From Nitrososphaerota archaeon (GTDB lineage Archaea > Thermoproteota > Nitrososphaeria > Nitrososphaerales > Nitrosopumilaceae): DNA of 56,941 nucleotides. The notes beneath the pieces are model-generated. The model saw only the letters and a list, made by a program, of their open reading frames with translations. It was not told the DNA's origin and did not search any database. Positions 7,881-17,174 of this stretch are shown piece after piece (position 1 is the stretch's first letter; every line of letters begins with the position of its first letter). The translations under genes and the position numbers were made by a program. The stretch is from contig JABDDN010000008.1 of NCBI GenBank assembly GCA_013287585.1, positions 1-56,941 of the forward strand. Reading direction: 5' to 3'.

Positions 7881-8984
7881 TTATTTTATGATCTTATTTT
7901 GCCAAAGATAAGTAATAAGATGAGAAAAATCCTGTCTAGTTATTTTCCCATTTTCTAACCATATTGCAGGATTAGACACCCATTCAGGTATGTAATCTCC
8001 TTTAACATCAAAATCTGCTAACAATATATGCGCTTTCTGTTGGTTATCAAATCTTAACCATTGTGCAACATCGTACGGTAAGATAGTAGGGTCTCGTATT
8101 GTCAGGAGCCTCAATAATTCAGAGTCATATAACATTCTGTATTCAGGATAACAATTAAGCATCGTTTTATTTTCTATAGAAACATAAAAACTCCAGCTAT
8201 CACACTCTGCGTCGTACTCGTATTTTGAGTTAGTTGATTTCCAGCCAAACCCGTTTGATATATCAAGAGTAGGATAACCGTGACCTCTGACTAAAGTAAT
8301 AGTATAATTATCATAATTAGTTTTGACCTCGGCATAAAGTGCGTTAGGATATAGATAGACAACATTGGGATGACTAGTAATTGCGTCAAACTCTTTTTTT
8401 GTAACGTATTCGTTGTGTAGAACTATCACTCGATCGTATTGTTTTAGAATATCTGGATTGTTATCTACATTAATATCAGTAAGTAGAGAATAGCCAAGTA
8501 AGGCTAATACAGTCGCACCAGAAATGCTTGAAGAATATGTTCCTGTTATATTGTCAGGAATATGTACTGTCAGGCATCTTGAATCGCATTTTTTGTTATA
8601 GTAATCATAAAAACCATTCTGATCGTATGCAGCTTGAGTAAAAAGTGGATAGATGAATGCAGTGTTTTTATTATTTCCATATCCTAATTCATGATACAAC
8701 TCTATGAGTTTAGGGTTTTGAGATATATTGAAGGAATTCATTTGCCCATTTTGATCAAAATGAGGTGTAACGTCAAAAAGAAGTTGGCTCACAGGTATGT
8801 TTATGAAATGTTGGCGGCCTTCGGTGTTTACTGTAAATTTGAACATATCTTCTGTACCTGGCACTGGTAAGTTAAAGTTCGTTGAGTTATTACTAGGTGT
8901 AGATTCTGCAAAAGTAATACTCCCACATGTCAGTAAACCACAGATAACCACAATAAAAAGAAAACGAACGTCAAAGATTTTCAT
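7881..8984 (-). CDS. secreted protein with N,N-dimethylformamidase-like region, unknown role
   Basis: 367 residues starting MKIFDVRFLFIVVICGLLTCG and a cleavable-looking site ending TFAES, so exported. The middle contains DRVIVLHNEYVTKKEFDAI and NVVYLYPNALYAEV, a pattern I associate with dimethylformamidase-like glutamine-amidotransferase-fold proteins of thaumarchaea; this is a weak assignment. It ends with IPEWVSNPAIWLENGKI...FSHLITYLWQNKII, a C-terminal module also found near the N-terminus of the pentapeptide protein at 13388-14224. Four to five cysteines (KKCDSRC, ECD, NCYP) may form disulfides outside the cell. No catalytic residues can be named. Confidence 0.7.
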   Translation of the reverse strand: MKIFDVRFLFIVVICGLLTCGSITFAESTPSNNSTNFNLPVPGTEDMFKFTVNTEGRQHFINIPVSQLLFDVTPHFDQNGQMNSFNISQNPKLIELYHELGYGNNKNTAFIYPLFTQAAYDQNGFYDYYNKKCDSRCLTVHIPDNITGTYSSSISGATVLALLGYSLLTDINVDNNPDILKQYDRVIVLHNEYVTKKEFDAITSHPNVVYLYPNALYAEVKTNYDNYTITLVRGHGYPTLDISNGFGWKSTNSKYEYDAECDSWSFYVSIENKTMLNCYPEYRMLYDSELLRLLTIRDPTILPYDVAQWLRFDNQQKAHILLADFDVKGDYIPEWVSNPAIWLENGKITRQDFSHLITYLWQNKIIK

Positions 8985-9087
8985 ATTTTACCATAAAAAG
9001 GTTTACTTATTAGTGTTAATAAAATACCAGAAAAATTTTTGTTAAATCTCATCTTTCTGTAAATGATTCAAAGAAATAGGCATTAGA

Positions 9088-9145
9088 ATAATTCATAATT
9101 TTTGAATCAATTTGTGTCAGACTCTCACAGGTCTTAAGCCCAATC
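9088..9145 (+). repeat. dispersed hairpin element, left half
   Basis: ATTCATAATTTTTGAATCAAT then CAGACTCTCACAGGTCTTAAGCCCAAT matches the left part of the full element. The right half is lost or replaced by the palindrome upstream of the response regulator. Confidence 0.55.
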
Positions 9146-9155
9146 AAAGATCTTA

Positions 9156-9174
9156 TTTGTACGAATTGTACAAA
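9156..9174. promoter_or_regulatory. perfect palindrome upstream of the response regulator
   Basis: TTTGTAC-GAATT-GTACAAA: 7-bp arms, 5-nt spacer, ending 8 nt before the ATG at 9183. The position suggests an operator acting at or just after the transcription start of the receiver gene. Confidence 0.45.
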
Positions 9175-9182
9175 ATAATGGA

Positions 9183-9563
9183 ATGAAGAAAATAGAGGCG
9201 CTAATCATAGATGATAATGCGGTAATAACACGTATGTTGTCAGAATTTTTGACAATGAAAGGTTACAAATGTGAGTCTTGTAGTAATGGTAAAAAAGGGC
9301 TTGACATGATGTTACAACACAAATTTGATGTTGTCCTTTTAGATTTAGCAATGCCAAAATTTAGCGGACATGATATTATTGAATCACTTGCAGATTCAGG
9401 AAAGATCAAAGATCAAAACATTATCATTTTTACTGCTTCTTCTGTTGACAGCGATGATATCAACAAATTGTTAAAAAAGGGAGCTAGGTTCTGTCTAAAA
9501 AAACCAATTCAACTTGACGCCCTTCTTAGCACATTAGAGGGCCTTGGTCTATATCGTAGGTAA
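9183..9563 (+). CDS. stand-alone receiver-domain response regulator (CheY-like)
   Basis: 126 residues, a single receiver domain of normal length. The acidic pair is D10/D11 (IIDDN), the phospho-acceptor D54 (VVLLDLAMP), the switch threonine T84 (IIFTASS) and the conserved lysine K107 followed by Pro (KKPIQ). There is no output domain, so it must act by protein contact, as in phosphorelays or chemotaxis-like systems. No histidine kinase gene lies nearby, so the cognate kinase is elsewhere. A 19-bp palindrome sits directly upstream of the start. Confidence 0.9.
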   Translation: MKKIEALIIDDNAVITRMLSEFLTMKGYKCESCSNGKKGLDMMLQHKFDVVLLDLAMPKFSGHDIIESLADSGKIKDQNIIIFTASSVDSDDINKLLKKGARFCLKKPIQLDALLSTLEGLGLYRR

Positions 9564-9576
9564 TGACGAAAATATT

Positions 9577-11583
9577 TCATCTAGTTCTAGAAAAGAGAAT
9601 AATCACAGAAAAAATTGAAATTGAAAGTATAGGTAACACAAATGGAAATTCTGGTACCACTGGAATTACTTTGGACATGTTAGTTATGGTTATGGTATGA
9701 GTTGAAAAGTGAGGAATTAAGACCAAGATTTGTGCTCCACTTTGTGTCACAACTATGGCATATTCTGGATCGCTTGTACTATTTGCATGAAGTAGTGAAT
9801 TAACATCAGCTGCCGGTGCAATTGGTTTTCCATCATACATCACACCAAGATACCCAAGATTTGCTACGTTTATTGTGGTATTTCCAAGGTTAATGAGAAT
9901 GACTTTGGAGCCTGTCTGGTTTGTGGCACTAACACTAATGTTGATAGAATCAGATGAGATATTATTTGCTTGAACTGATACATTGTTGTCAATAGATGTG
10001 GTTTGTAAGGTCTGGTTCACTAGATTGACTTCAGCTGCAATTGTTTGACTAGTTTCTGCATTGGTAATCATTGTCTCCTCTTGCGGTGTTGCAGTAGCAA
10101 TTGTCTGTGGCGATGTTGCCTGTGGTGCCATTGTTTGTGATGCAGTTGTATTTGGTGTTGTATTTGGTGTTGTATTTGGTGTTGTATTTGGTGTAGTTGT
10201 AGTTGTATTTGGTGTAGATTGGACAGCTAGTGACAATGATGATGACCCGGAGCTACCAGAGTGGCTAGTGTCTCCGGCATAGCTAGCAGTTATTGTTATA
10301 CTATGGGAATTTGGCGGAGGTGTATATGTTATAGAGCAATGACTGGCCACAAGGATGCAGTGATCTGCATTAAACAGTCCACCTACACCATTGTCACTCC
10401 ATGATACAAGACCTACTATGTTAGCAGATGGACGAGACGGGTCTGTAATTGTTGCTGTAAATATAGTTGCATTTCCTGAAATAAAAGATGCTGGATTTGG
10501 CATAATAGAAATGATTGTAGAATCAGGTGCGCTTGTTGATAATTGCAATGATCCAGAGCTGCTCAAATGGGTGTTATCTCCTGCATATAGGACAGTTATT
10601 GTAACAGCATGAGGTGCGTTTGTAGAAGGAGTATACAATGTTGCACAGATGCCGCCAGATGAAAGTGTGCATGAAGTTTCATTAAATGTACCACCCGCAT
10701 TGTTATCGTTTATTGATACTGTACCTGATGGAGTGGCTGTAGTGCGTGATGTATCTGAAATTGATATTGAAAGTGCCACTGATCCCCCAGAGCTTATCGT
10801 AGTAGGATTTGATGTTATACTAGTAGCTGTATAATCTAATGATGTAACTGCCAAATGTGTAGACCCAGAGCTTGTAGAGTGGGAAGAATCACCTCCATAG
10901 CTTGCAGTTATTGTTACTGTGCCATGAGAATTAGTAGGAGCATATGTTGATGTGCAGCTTCCAGACGACAATGTACAAGAAGCTAGATTAAACGTGCCAC
11001 CAGCATAGCCATCATCAAATAATATGGTACCTGACGGAGTTGTTGGGGAGCTTGCCGTGTCAGAAACTGATACTGTAAGTGTTGCATGCCCTCCTGTGTT
11101 TACTGTAGTAGAATTTGATATGACTGCTGTGGTTGTATGATGAAGCAATATAACTGTCAAAGGTGTAGACCCAGAGCTTGCAGAGTGGGAAGAATCACCT
11201 CCATAGCTTGCAGTTATTGTTACTATTCCAGGAGAGTTTGTAGAAGGAGTGTATGTTGATGTACAGATTCCAAATGACAATGTACAAGATGCTGTGTTAA
11301 ACGTGCCACCAGCATTGCCATCACTTAGCAATATTGTACCAGACGGAGTTGTTGGAGAGATAGAACTATCAGAAACTGATATTGAAAGTGTCACTTGTAC
11401 CCCCGCGTTTACCGTAGTAGGATTTGATGTTATGCTAGTAACTGTACTATGAGGTGTACTAGTAGAATTTGTAGACGTACTATTATTATCAGCCATTGCC
11501 GGAAAATCTACTAGACTTCCAGTAAATAATAAAAATACGGCAACTAGAATTATTGTGGTTTTCTTATTTTTTATAAATGACAT
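9577..11583 (-). CDS. Ig-like repeat surface protein with PEF-CTERM tag
   Basis: The frame is open to 11631, but the ATG at 11583 gives a typical signal peptide (MSFIKNKKTTIILVAVFLLF...AMADNN), so I choose it (668 residues). Four tandem Ig-like domains of the bacterial Big_3 type follow, about 95 residues each, with motif GGTFN..SCTLSSG.C.STYTP and ITASYGGDSSHS.SSGS. Each has a closely spaced Cys pair likely to form a local disulfide. Next come a Thr/Asn/Pro linker (TPNTT repeated, 10147-10200), a beta-rich region and VPEFPFVLPILSISI...LFSRTR, the sorting tag. It was probably made independently of the convergent receiver gene. Predicted surface or adhesive protein. Confidence 0.85.
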   Translation of the reverse strand: MSFIKNKKTTIILVAVFLLFTGSLVDFPAMADNNSTSTNSTSTPHSTVTSITSNPTTVNAGVQVTLSISVSDSSISPTTPSGTILLSDGNAGGTFNTASCTLSFGICTSTYTPSTNSPGIVTITASYGGDSSHSASSGSTPLTVILLHHTTTAVISNSTTVNTGGHATLTVSVSDTASSPTTPSGTILFDDGYAGGTFNLASCTLSSGSCTSTYAPTNSHGTVTITASYGGDSSHSTSSGSTHLAVTSLDYTATSITSNPTTISSGGSVALSISISDTSRTTATPSGTVSINDNNAGGTFNETSCTLSSGGICATLYTPSTNAPHAVTITVLYAGDNTHLSSSGSLQLSTSAPDSTIISIMPNPASFISGNATIFTATITDPSRPSANIVGLVSWSDNGVGGLFNADHCILVASHCSITYTPPPNSHSITITASYAGDTSHSGSSGSSSLSLAVQSTPNTTTTTPNTTPNTTPNTTPNTTASQTMAPQATSPQTIATATPQEETMITNAETSQTIAAEVNLVNQTLQTTSIDNNVSVQANNISSDSINISVSATNQTGSKVILINLGNTTINVANLGYLGVMYDGKPIAPAADVNSLLHANSTSDPEYAIVVTQSGAQILVLIPHFSTHTITITNMSKVIPVVPEFPFVLPILSISIFSVIILFSRTR

Positions 11584-11699
11584 ATCTAGATCTACACTGT
11601 TATGTTCTCTGTATTTAATGTGCACACTCAAATTTTAACTGGACATATAATCAATTGCGGAACTTTGTTCGTTAACCAAGACAAATCACTGTAGAAAAA

Positions 11700-13325
11700 T
11701 CAAGCCTTGTCTTCCTTTTTTGTTTTATGATTTTGTTTGGAAGTATCCTCACTAATAAGATGGGAAACACGTGGGGGGTCTTTTCCTATATGAAATGAAA
11801 GAGCGTGTCGTTCTATGGCAAGATCTGCTTTTGTTATGCGTTCATGTTGGCGTAAATGTTCAATCCAGGATTCCGAAGTAAACATCATAACATAGCGACT
11901 TGGATTTTCAACATCGTGAAACAATTCCCAATTGATTGCACCATCACGCAACATTACAGAACGTACGCCATTCATTGCAGATTCAAACTCGTGCGAACGT
12001 GCGGGATCAATCTGAAACTCCATCTCTACTAATACAGATCCCTCCTCGTGGTCATCAATGTCAATCATCGCACGCGGCATAGACCAATGCATTGATGGAG
12101 TCATGTCTACATCTGTGAGCGGCTTTAGTTTGTAACGAGTTGAGGTAACAAGACCAATTACCAATCCAATAGATGCGGCAAGTAATGCAGTTTGAATTCC
12201 CCAGATTTCTGCAACAATTCCCCAGATCATACTGCCAATAGCTACTCCGCCCCAATACACCAGCTGGTGAACTGAAACTACTCTCGTTCTTACCCATGAT
12301 GATACAGAATTGTATGCAATGAAATTCAAGCTAGATGTTATAATTATCAAAGCAGTTCCAGCTGCAAATATTCCAATAAACACGATAATGATATCATGCT
12401 GAAATGACAAGACAGTTAATGCAATAGCATACAAAATTGTTGCACTTGATACGCGCTTTTCTATTGAGATTTTTTTTATCCGCGGCACTATTACCAAACC
12501 GCTTATCATTCCGCCTATGCCAAACGCGCCCACCAGAATTCCAAAAAGAATTGAGTTTGAGCCTGCTTGGTTACGAACCAAGAGAGGCAAGAGCGATATC
12601 AGCGCACTGCCACAAATTGTCAATGCAAAGTCGCGAACAAAGAGTGCACGTACATGCAAAGAGTGCCGCATGTATCGTAATCCTGTACGAATAGCCCCAA
12701 TTACTTGTTCAGGGGGAAGGAGTTTACGTTCTGGCGGTTTGCGCCATCTGTGAAGAAAAATTATTACTCCAACAAAGGAAAGTGCATTTAGCATAAACAC
12801 AGCCCATGGTCCTGCTGCAGCAACTACCAAACCACCAAGGAATGGACCAATAGCAAGTCCAATGTAAATTGCCACACTAAATAAGGTCATTGCAGCAAGA
12901 GCTTTTTTCTTTGGTACAAGCTCGGTTTGAATTACAATATTTACAGGTAAGCTCATTGCATTACCCAATCCAAGCAATAAGGTAAACACAACAAGAATTG
13001 AAGATGTTGTAAAACCTCCAAAGGTAAGTATACTTAGGATTGCAACTACTGCAAGTGAAAAATATTGTGTGGCAAGGAAGAGCTTGCGTCTGTCAACAAT
13101 ATCTGCAAGAGCTCCTGCCGGAAGCGCAAGCAGAAATATGGATAGGCTTGTCATCACTTGTAAAAGTGCTACAACAAAAGGAGATGTGGCAAGTGATGTT
13201 ATCAACCAGCCAGATCCAACAGTTTGCATGGCGGCACCTATGTCTGATGCAAACATTGTAACCCATAGAAATCTATATAGAGTATTTTTTAGAGGACTCT
13301 CTGATGCAGAATTTGTGCTACTCAT
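11700..13325 (-). CDS. MFS exporter (MFS_3/EntS type) with C-terminal ABM-like domain
   Basis: 541 residues. About 400 residues form a 12-helix major facilitator with the conserved loop 2-3 sequence GALADIVDRRKLFL. The last 110 residues are soluble (LVEMEFQIDPARSHEFESAM...AINWELFHDVENPSRYVMMF...WIEHLRQHER) and resemble the dimeric ferredoxin-like fold of antibiotic-biosynthesis monooxygenases. This exact architecture is known for the MFS_3 (DHA3-like) family. Likely exports a small organic compound or siderophore-like molecule; the substrate cannot be read from sequence. Monocistronic, with 62 bp to the next gene. Confidence 0.85.
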   Translation of the reverse strand: MSSTNSASESPLKNTLYRFLWVTMFASDIGAAMQTVGSGWLITSLATSPFVVALLQVMTSLSIFLLALPAGALADIVDRRKLFLATQYFSLAVVAILSILTFGGFTTSSILVVFTLLLGLGNAMSLPVNIVIQTELVPKKKALAAMTLFSVAIYIGLAIGPFLGGLVVAAAGPWAVFMLNALSFVGVIIFLHRWRKPPERKLLPPEQVIGAIRTGLRYMRHSLHVRALFVRDFALTICGSALISLLPLLVRNQAGSNSILFGILVGAFGIGGMISGLVIVPRIKKISIEKRVSSATILYAIALTVLSFQHDIIIVFIGIFAAGTALIIITSSLNFIAYNSVSSWVRTRVVSVHQLVYWGGVAIGSMIWGIVAEIWGIQTALLAASIGLVIGLVTSTRYKLKPLTDVDMTPSMHWSMPRAMIDIDDHEEGSVLVEMEFQIDPARSHEFESAMNGVRSVMLRDGAINWELFHDVENPSRYVMMFTSESWIEHLRQHERITKADLAIERHALSFHIGKDPPRVSHLISEDTSKQNHKTKKEDKA

Positions 13326-13387
13326 GCAATATCACACACAAATAATATTTCGTTAATCAAATGTATAAATTAGTTCATTCCAATTTT

Positions 13388-14224
13388 TTATTTTATACAT
13401 ATTGGATGATTAAGACAGTGCAGATCTGCACCACTAAGGTCATCGCCTTTTATGTCGGCATCATGCAGATTTGCACCTGTGAGATTTGCATTGTGAAGAT
13501 TTGCGCCTTTGAGAAGAGCCTCCGATAGATCTGCCCCTGAAAGATCAGCTCCTGCAAAGTTTGCATCTGTCATGTCAGTATAACTGAGGTTTGTACCTGA
13601 AAGTTTTGCATTTGTAAGGGTGGCATTCATAAATGCACCATTTTGCAAATTAGCACCAGATAGATCAGTACCTGCAAGAATAGCAGCGTTAAGGTTAACG
13701 AATTTACCATTTGCATTTGTGAGATTAGCATGTGACAGATTAGCTCCTGCTAGTTGCACATTTATCATTTCAATGTTTTGAAGATGTGCCCCAACTAGAT
13801 TGGCATGGAAAAGATACGCCTTGTCTATATTTGCATGCTCAAAATTAGTATACGAGAGATTGGAATTATGAAGATTGATATGATTTAGATTAGCTTCTGA
13901 AAAATCACAGTTAGACCAATTTACTATTGGAAAATTTCTGTCCCTACATTTGTCATCTGCATCTGGTGCTAAATTTGGTTGCACTAGTTCTAAGAGCTCC
14001 TCTGCAGATTGCTTCGATATGAATCCTTGATTGAGAAGATATTTGATTGCATAATCATATTCTAAATTACTAATCTTGCCTTGTACGTTCCATCTAGTAA
14101 TATGTGATATCCATGATGGAATATGTTCTTCTTCACCATAAATAAAATTTAAAGCAAAATTTGGCATAGATGAAACTGACAAAAGTATAATCACAAACAA
14201 TGTAATCCTAACCTGACTTTTCAT
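13388..14224 (-). CDS. exported pentapeptide-repeat protein
   Basis: 278 residues. Signal peptide MKSQVRITLFVIILLSVSS. Residues about 35-72 are the W-containing module IPSWISHITRWNVQGKI...YAIKYLLNQGFI. From about residue 105 onward there are more than 25 pentapeptide units of the A(N/D)LXX type (ANLTGANLHDADIKGDDLSG), giving a right-handed quadrilateral beta-helix. The C-terminus is HCLNHPICIK with two Cys. Pentapeptide proteins range from gyrase mimics to structural proteins; the export signal argues against a gyrase-protecting role here. Role unknown. Confidence 0.85.
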   Translation of the reverse strand: MKSQVRITLFVIILLSVSSMPNFALNFIYGEEEHIPSWISHITRWNVQGKISNLEYDYAIKYLLNQGFISKQSAEELLELVQPNLAPDADDKCRDRNFPIVNWSNCDFSEANLNHINLHNSNLSYTNFEHANIDKAYLFHANLVGAHLQNIEMINVQLAGANLSHANLTNANGKFVNLNAAILAGTDLSGANLQNGAFMNATLTNAKLSGTNLSYTDMTDANFAGADLSGADLSEALLKGANLHNANLTGANLHDADIKGDDLSGADLHCLNHPICIK

Positions 14225-14275
14225 TAGTCTAAACTAATTTTTATAATATTTAGTTCCTCTAATGCTTACAAGAAT

Positions 14276-14360
14276 TTATTCTATGATTTTAGAATCACCA
14301 AAACATATCAGACATTTATGCCCTGAGCCATGGTTTGAGTCTTGTAAGACTTGCTAACGG
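14276..14360 (+). repeat. dispersed hairpin element copy
   Basis: TTCTATGATTTTAGAATCA, then GGTTTGAGTCTTGTAAGACTTGCTAACGG: inner arms GAGTCTTG/AAGACTT partly conserved. It lies between kdpF and the pentapeptide gene. Confidence 0.55.
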
Positions 14361-14464
14361 ATTTGAGATATTGTTTCAACACCCTGTAGCTGTTTAACAT
14401 GATTAATAACATCACATTTCGCTATTTAACAATTGAAATTTTATTGAATATCTTTTGAATTTTA

Positions 14465-14551
14465 TTATTTTTCAGCTCGTAACAGGGAATACATCAATAC
14501 TCCTCCAGCTATTGAAAGTGATACAACAAATGTCATTAATATGCCATCCAT
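14465..14551 (-). CDS. kdpF: KdpF-like small subunit of the potassium pump
   Basis: A 28-codon reading frame that starts 2 nt after the kdpC stop codon (TGA CC ATG). The product is one transmembrane helix (MDGILMTFVVSLSIAGGV...) ending in YSLLRAEK, very like the conserved end of bacterial KdpF (Y.L.R.E.F). KdpF is a lipid-like stabiliser of the KdpABC complex. Here it follows kdpC, whereas in most bacteria kdpF comes first (kdpFABC). Size, hydrophobicity, coupling to kdpC and the C-terminal motif all agree; homology search on 28 residues would be weak. Confidence 0.75.
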   Translation of the reverse strand: MDGILMTFVVSLSIAGGVLMYSLLRAEK

Positions 14552-14553
14552 GG

Positions 14554-15036
14554 TCAAGTTCCCCCCTTTGCTGAAATCTCTTGTGAATATACCTCTGGAT
14601 ATTGTTTTACCAGTTCTATGTTGAGATTCAATACGTTAACGTAGTCTGGTGCAAAGACTAGAGCGTTTGTTTCCTTGTTTCTTGCAATATCAAGATCAAC
14701 TAATGTCTTTAACGCATTAACAGGTATTCCAGTTACACTACTTATCGCATGTATCTGAGAAATAGCACTGTCTGGAGCAATGTCTGGATCAACTCCTGAT
14801 CCTGAATCAGTAGAATTTCTCGGATGGAAAAATTTTGGAGAGTCAAAGCTCTGAGCGATGAGTTCTGATCCAACCACTTTACCATTGAGGATAACCTGGC
14901 TACCATTTGATTGGGATGGAAGTACGGTCTGACCTATTGCTGTAACAAGCAATGGATAGGCAACCCCTGTAGTAATAATCATCAGCACGACGATCCTAAT
15001 GGCGGGCGAAAATACTTTGCTCTTTAGTGTTCTCAT
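14554..15036 (-). CDS. kdpC: potassium-transporting ATPase subunit C
   Basis: 160 residues. One N-terminal membrane helix (about 11-35), then an extracellular domain with GSELIAQSFDSPKFFHPR (family GSxLIGQ.F....F..R), a shortened variable loop SGSGVDPDIAPDSA, and VPVNALKTLVD-type and YVNVLNLNIELVKQ segments matching the KdpC C-terminus. KdpC is a chaperone-like subunit that helps ATP binding by KdpB. Shorter than the roughly 190 residues usual in bacteria because of the compact central loop. It follows kdpB by 8 nt and overlaps no gene; kdpF begins 2 nt downstream. Confidence 0.93.
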   Translation of the reverse strand: MRTLKSKVFSPAIRIVVLMIITTGVAYPLLVTAIGQTVLPSQSNGSQVILNGKVVGSELIAQSFDSPKFFHPRNSTDSGSGVDPDIAPDSAISQIHAISSVTGIPVNALKTLVDLDIARNKETNALVFAPDYVNVLNLNIELVKQYPEVYSQEISAKGGT

Positions 15037-15044
15037 TTTCTATA

Positions 15045-17162
15045 TCATCTCATAAAGACAGACAGTAGAATGTCGATTGCTTTTATGCCAGCAAATGGAA
15101 AGACGACTCCACCAAGTCCATACATCATCATATTTTTGATAAATGTCCTCTCTGGAAGTTCTGGCTTGTATTTTACACCTTTGAGCGATAACGGTATTAA
15201 CATTGGAATTACTATTGCATTAAATATCAATGTGGACAGTACTGCACTTTCTGGACTATGAAGATGCATTACATTGAGCACTTCCATTTTTGGATTATCC
15301 TTCATAAACATTGCAGGAAGAATTGCAAAATACTTTGCAACGTCATTTGCAATTGAAAATGTGGTGATTGCACCACGCGTCATTAACAATTGTTTGCCAA
15401 GTTTTACAACTTTTAGAATCTTGGAAGGATCAGAATCAAGGTCTACCATGTTTGCAGCTTCCCTTGCAGCTGCAGTACCTCTGTGCATTGCAAGACCGAC
15501 ATCAGCTTTTGCAAGTGCAGGTGCATCGTTGGTTCCGTCACCAATCATGCCTACAACATGACCTTTTAGCTGTTCCTCTACTACTCTGTTTAGCTTGTCA
15601 GTTGGTTTGGCCTCTGCTATGATTTGATCAATGTTTGCTTCTTTTGCAATTACTTGGGCAGTAAGTTGATTGTCACCTGTAATCATAACAGTTGTTATGC
15701 CAGAGACACGAACTTCATCTAACTTTGTTCGAATATCTTTTTTGAGAGTATCTTTGAGTGAGATTAAGCCAATTATCTCATCATTTACTGCCACTGCAAG
15801 TGGTGTTCCACCATTCTTGGATATTTCCTGAGCCTTCCAACGTAATTCTGGCTCATTTACATTTGTAGCAATCTTTAGAACCGCCTCAACTGCTCCTTTT
15901 ATGATTCTCACTTGCGTATCAGATTCCTCCAACTCTTCTACTTTGGCAGAAACTCTAGTATGCGGTAATGATGATTTTAGAGTTTGAGTCTGTACAGTTG
16001 ATAATTTTTTCTTTGATGAAAACTCGATACCGCTAAATCGTGTTTCTGAACTAAACTCAACAGGTTTTGCTGTCATAATCTCCATCATAAATGATGGTTC
16101 AATTTTTTTCTCATTTGCAAGCTCAATGATTGATGTTCCCTCGTGGGTATGATCACTAAAAGATGCGGCATAAGCAGCTTCAACAACATCTTGTTCAGTG
16201 AATTTTTCCATCGGAACAAATGCAATTGCTCTTCTGGCACCTTCAGTGATAGTTCCAGTTTTATCTAAGATGAGTATATCACAGTCTCCTGCTGCCTCTA
16301 TTCCCTTTCCTGATTTTACTACAATGTTATCTCTTGCCAGCCTGTTAATTCCAGCAACGCCTATTGCAGGCAACAATCCTCCAATGGTAGTTGGCATCAA
16401 TGCCACTAGTAATGCAATGAGTATTGAGATGTCCATGTGGTATCCAAGATAGTGTCCAAAAAATAGCATAGTTACAATTACCGTTACAAAAATTATTGAC
16501 AATCCTGCAAGCAGTATGGTGAGGGCAATTTCGTTTTTTGTCTTTGGTCTTTTTGCACTTTCAATTAATCCCACCATCTCGTCAAGGAAGCTCTTGCCAG
16601 ATTCCGAGGTTATCTCAATTACGATACTTTCGTTTGCTACCTTGGTTCCTCCAAGCACTGGATTGTCCTTTTCTTTAAAGACAGGGTTTGACTCTCCAGT
16701 CATCATGGATTCATCTACGAATGCTTTTCCTTCATGAACAATACCATCTCTTGGAATTATCTCACCAGCATAAACTCGGACCCGGTCTCCTACCTTGAGA
16801 CTAGTCGATATTACTGAAACCTCTTTACCGTCTACTAGTTTTTTTGCCAAAACTTCCTTTTCCAAATTTTTAAGAGAGTCAACTTTTGCTCGTGCCTGTG
16901 ATTCTGATAAAGATTCAGAAAATGTTGCAAACCAAACCGTAACAATTAGAATTATCGCAGATTCGATATAGAAGACACTGTTTTCATTTACAAATTCCGA
17001 TGATGTATTTGGCAACAAACCTATTGCAAGCACCAAAAAGAATCCAACTTCAACAGTAAACATTACTGGGCTTTTTTTGGCAAGGTAGAGCGGACTAAGC
17101 TTTGTTACAGAATCCTTGAGCATTCTTGCGTCAAATAGTGATTGTTTTATTTTTGTTGTCAT
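15045..17162 (-). CDS. kdpB: potassium-transporting P-type ATPase subunit B
   Basis: 705 residues, full length for KdpB. The catalytic aspartate D300 is in ILDKTGTIT, the actuator TGES at 155-158, the membrane ion-path motif PTTIGG at 257-262, and the hinge MITGDN and MIGDGTNDAPALAKADVG further down. It hydrolyses ATP to energise K+ uptake by KdpA. The actuator serine in TGES is the site that inhibits the E. coli pump when phosphorylated, and it is conserved. Second gene of the kdpABCF operon, 12 nt after kdpA. No kdpD/kdpE genes are in the window. Confidence 0.96.
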   Translation of the reverse strand: MTTKIKQSLFDARMLKDSVTKLSPLYLAKKSPVMFTVEVGFFLVLAIGLLPNTSSEFVNENSVFYIESAIILIVTVWFATFSESLSESQARAKVDSLKNLEKEVLAKKLVDGKEVSVISTSLKVGDRVRVYAGEIIPRDGIVHEGKAFVDESMMTGESNPVFKEKDNPVLGGTKVANESIVIEITSESGKSFLDEMVGLIESAKRPKTKNEIALTILLAGLSIIFVTVIVTMLFFGHYLGYHMDISILIALLVALMPTTIGGLLPAIGVAGINRLARDNIVVKSGKGIEAAGDCDILILDKTGTITEGARRAIAFVPMEKFTEQDVVEAAYAASFSDHTHEGTSIIELANEKKIEPSFMMEIMTAKPVEFSSETRFSGIEFSSKKKLSTVQTQTLKSSLPHTRVSAKVEELEESDTQVRIIKGAVEAVLKIATNVNEPELRWKAQEISKNGGTPLAVAVNDEIIGLISLKDTLKKDIRTKLDEVRVSGITTVMITGDNQLTAQVIAKEANIDQIIAEAKPTDKLNRVVEEQLKGHVVGMIGDGTNDAPALAKADVGLAMHRGTAAAREAANMVDLDSDPSKILKVVKLGKQLLMTRGAITTFSIANDVAKYFAILPAMFMKDNPKMEVLNVMHLHSPESAVLSTLIFNAIVIPMLIPLSLKGVKYKPELPERTFIKNMMMYGLGGVVFPFAGIKAIDILLSVFMR

Positions 17163-17174
17163 TATTCCATCACA

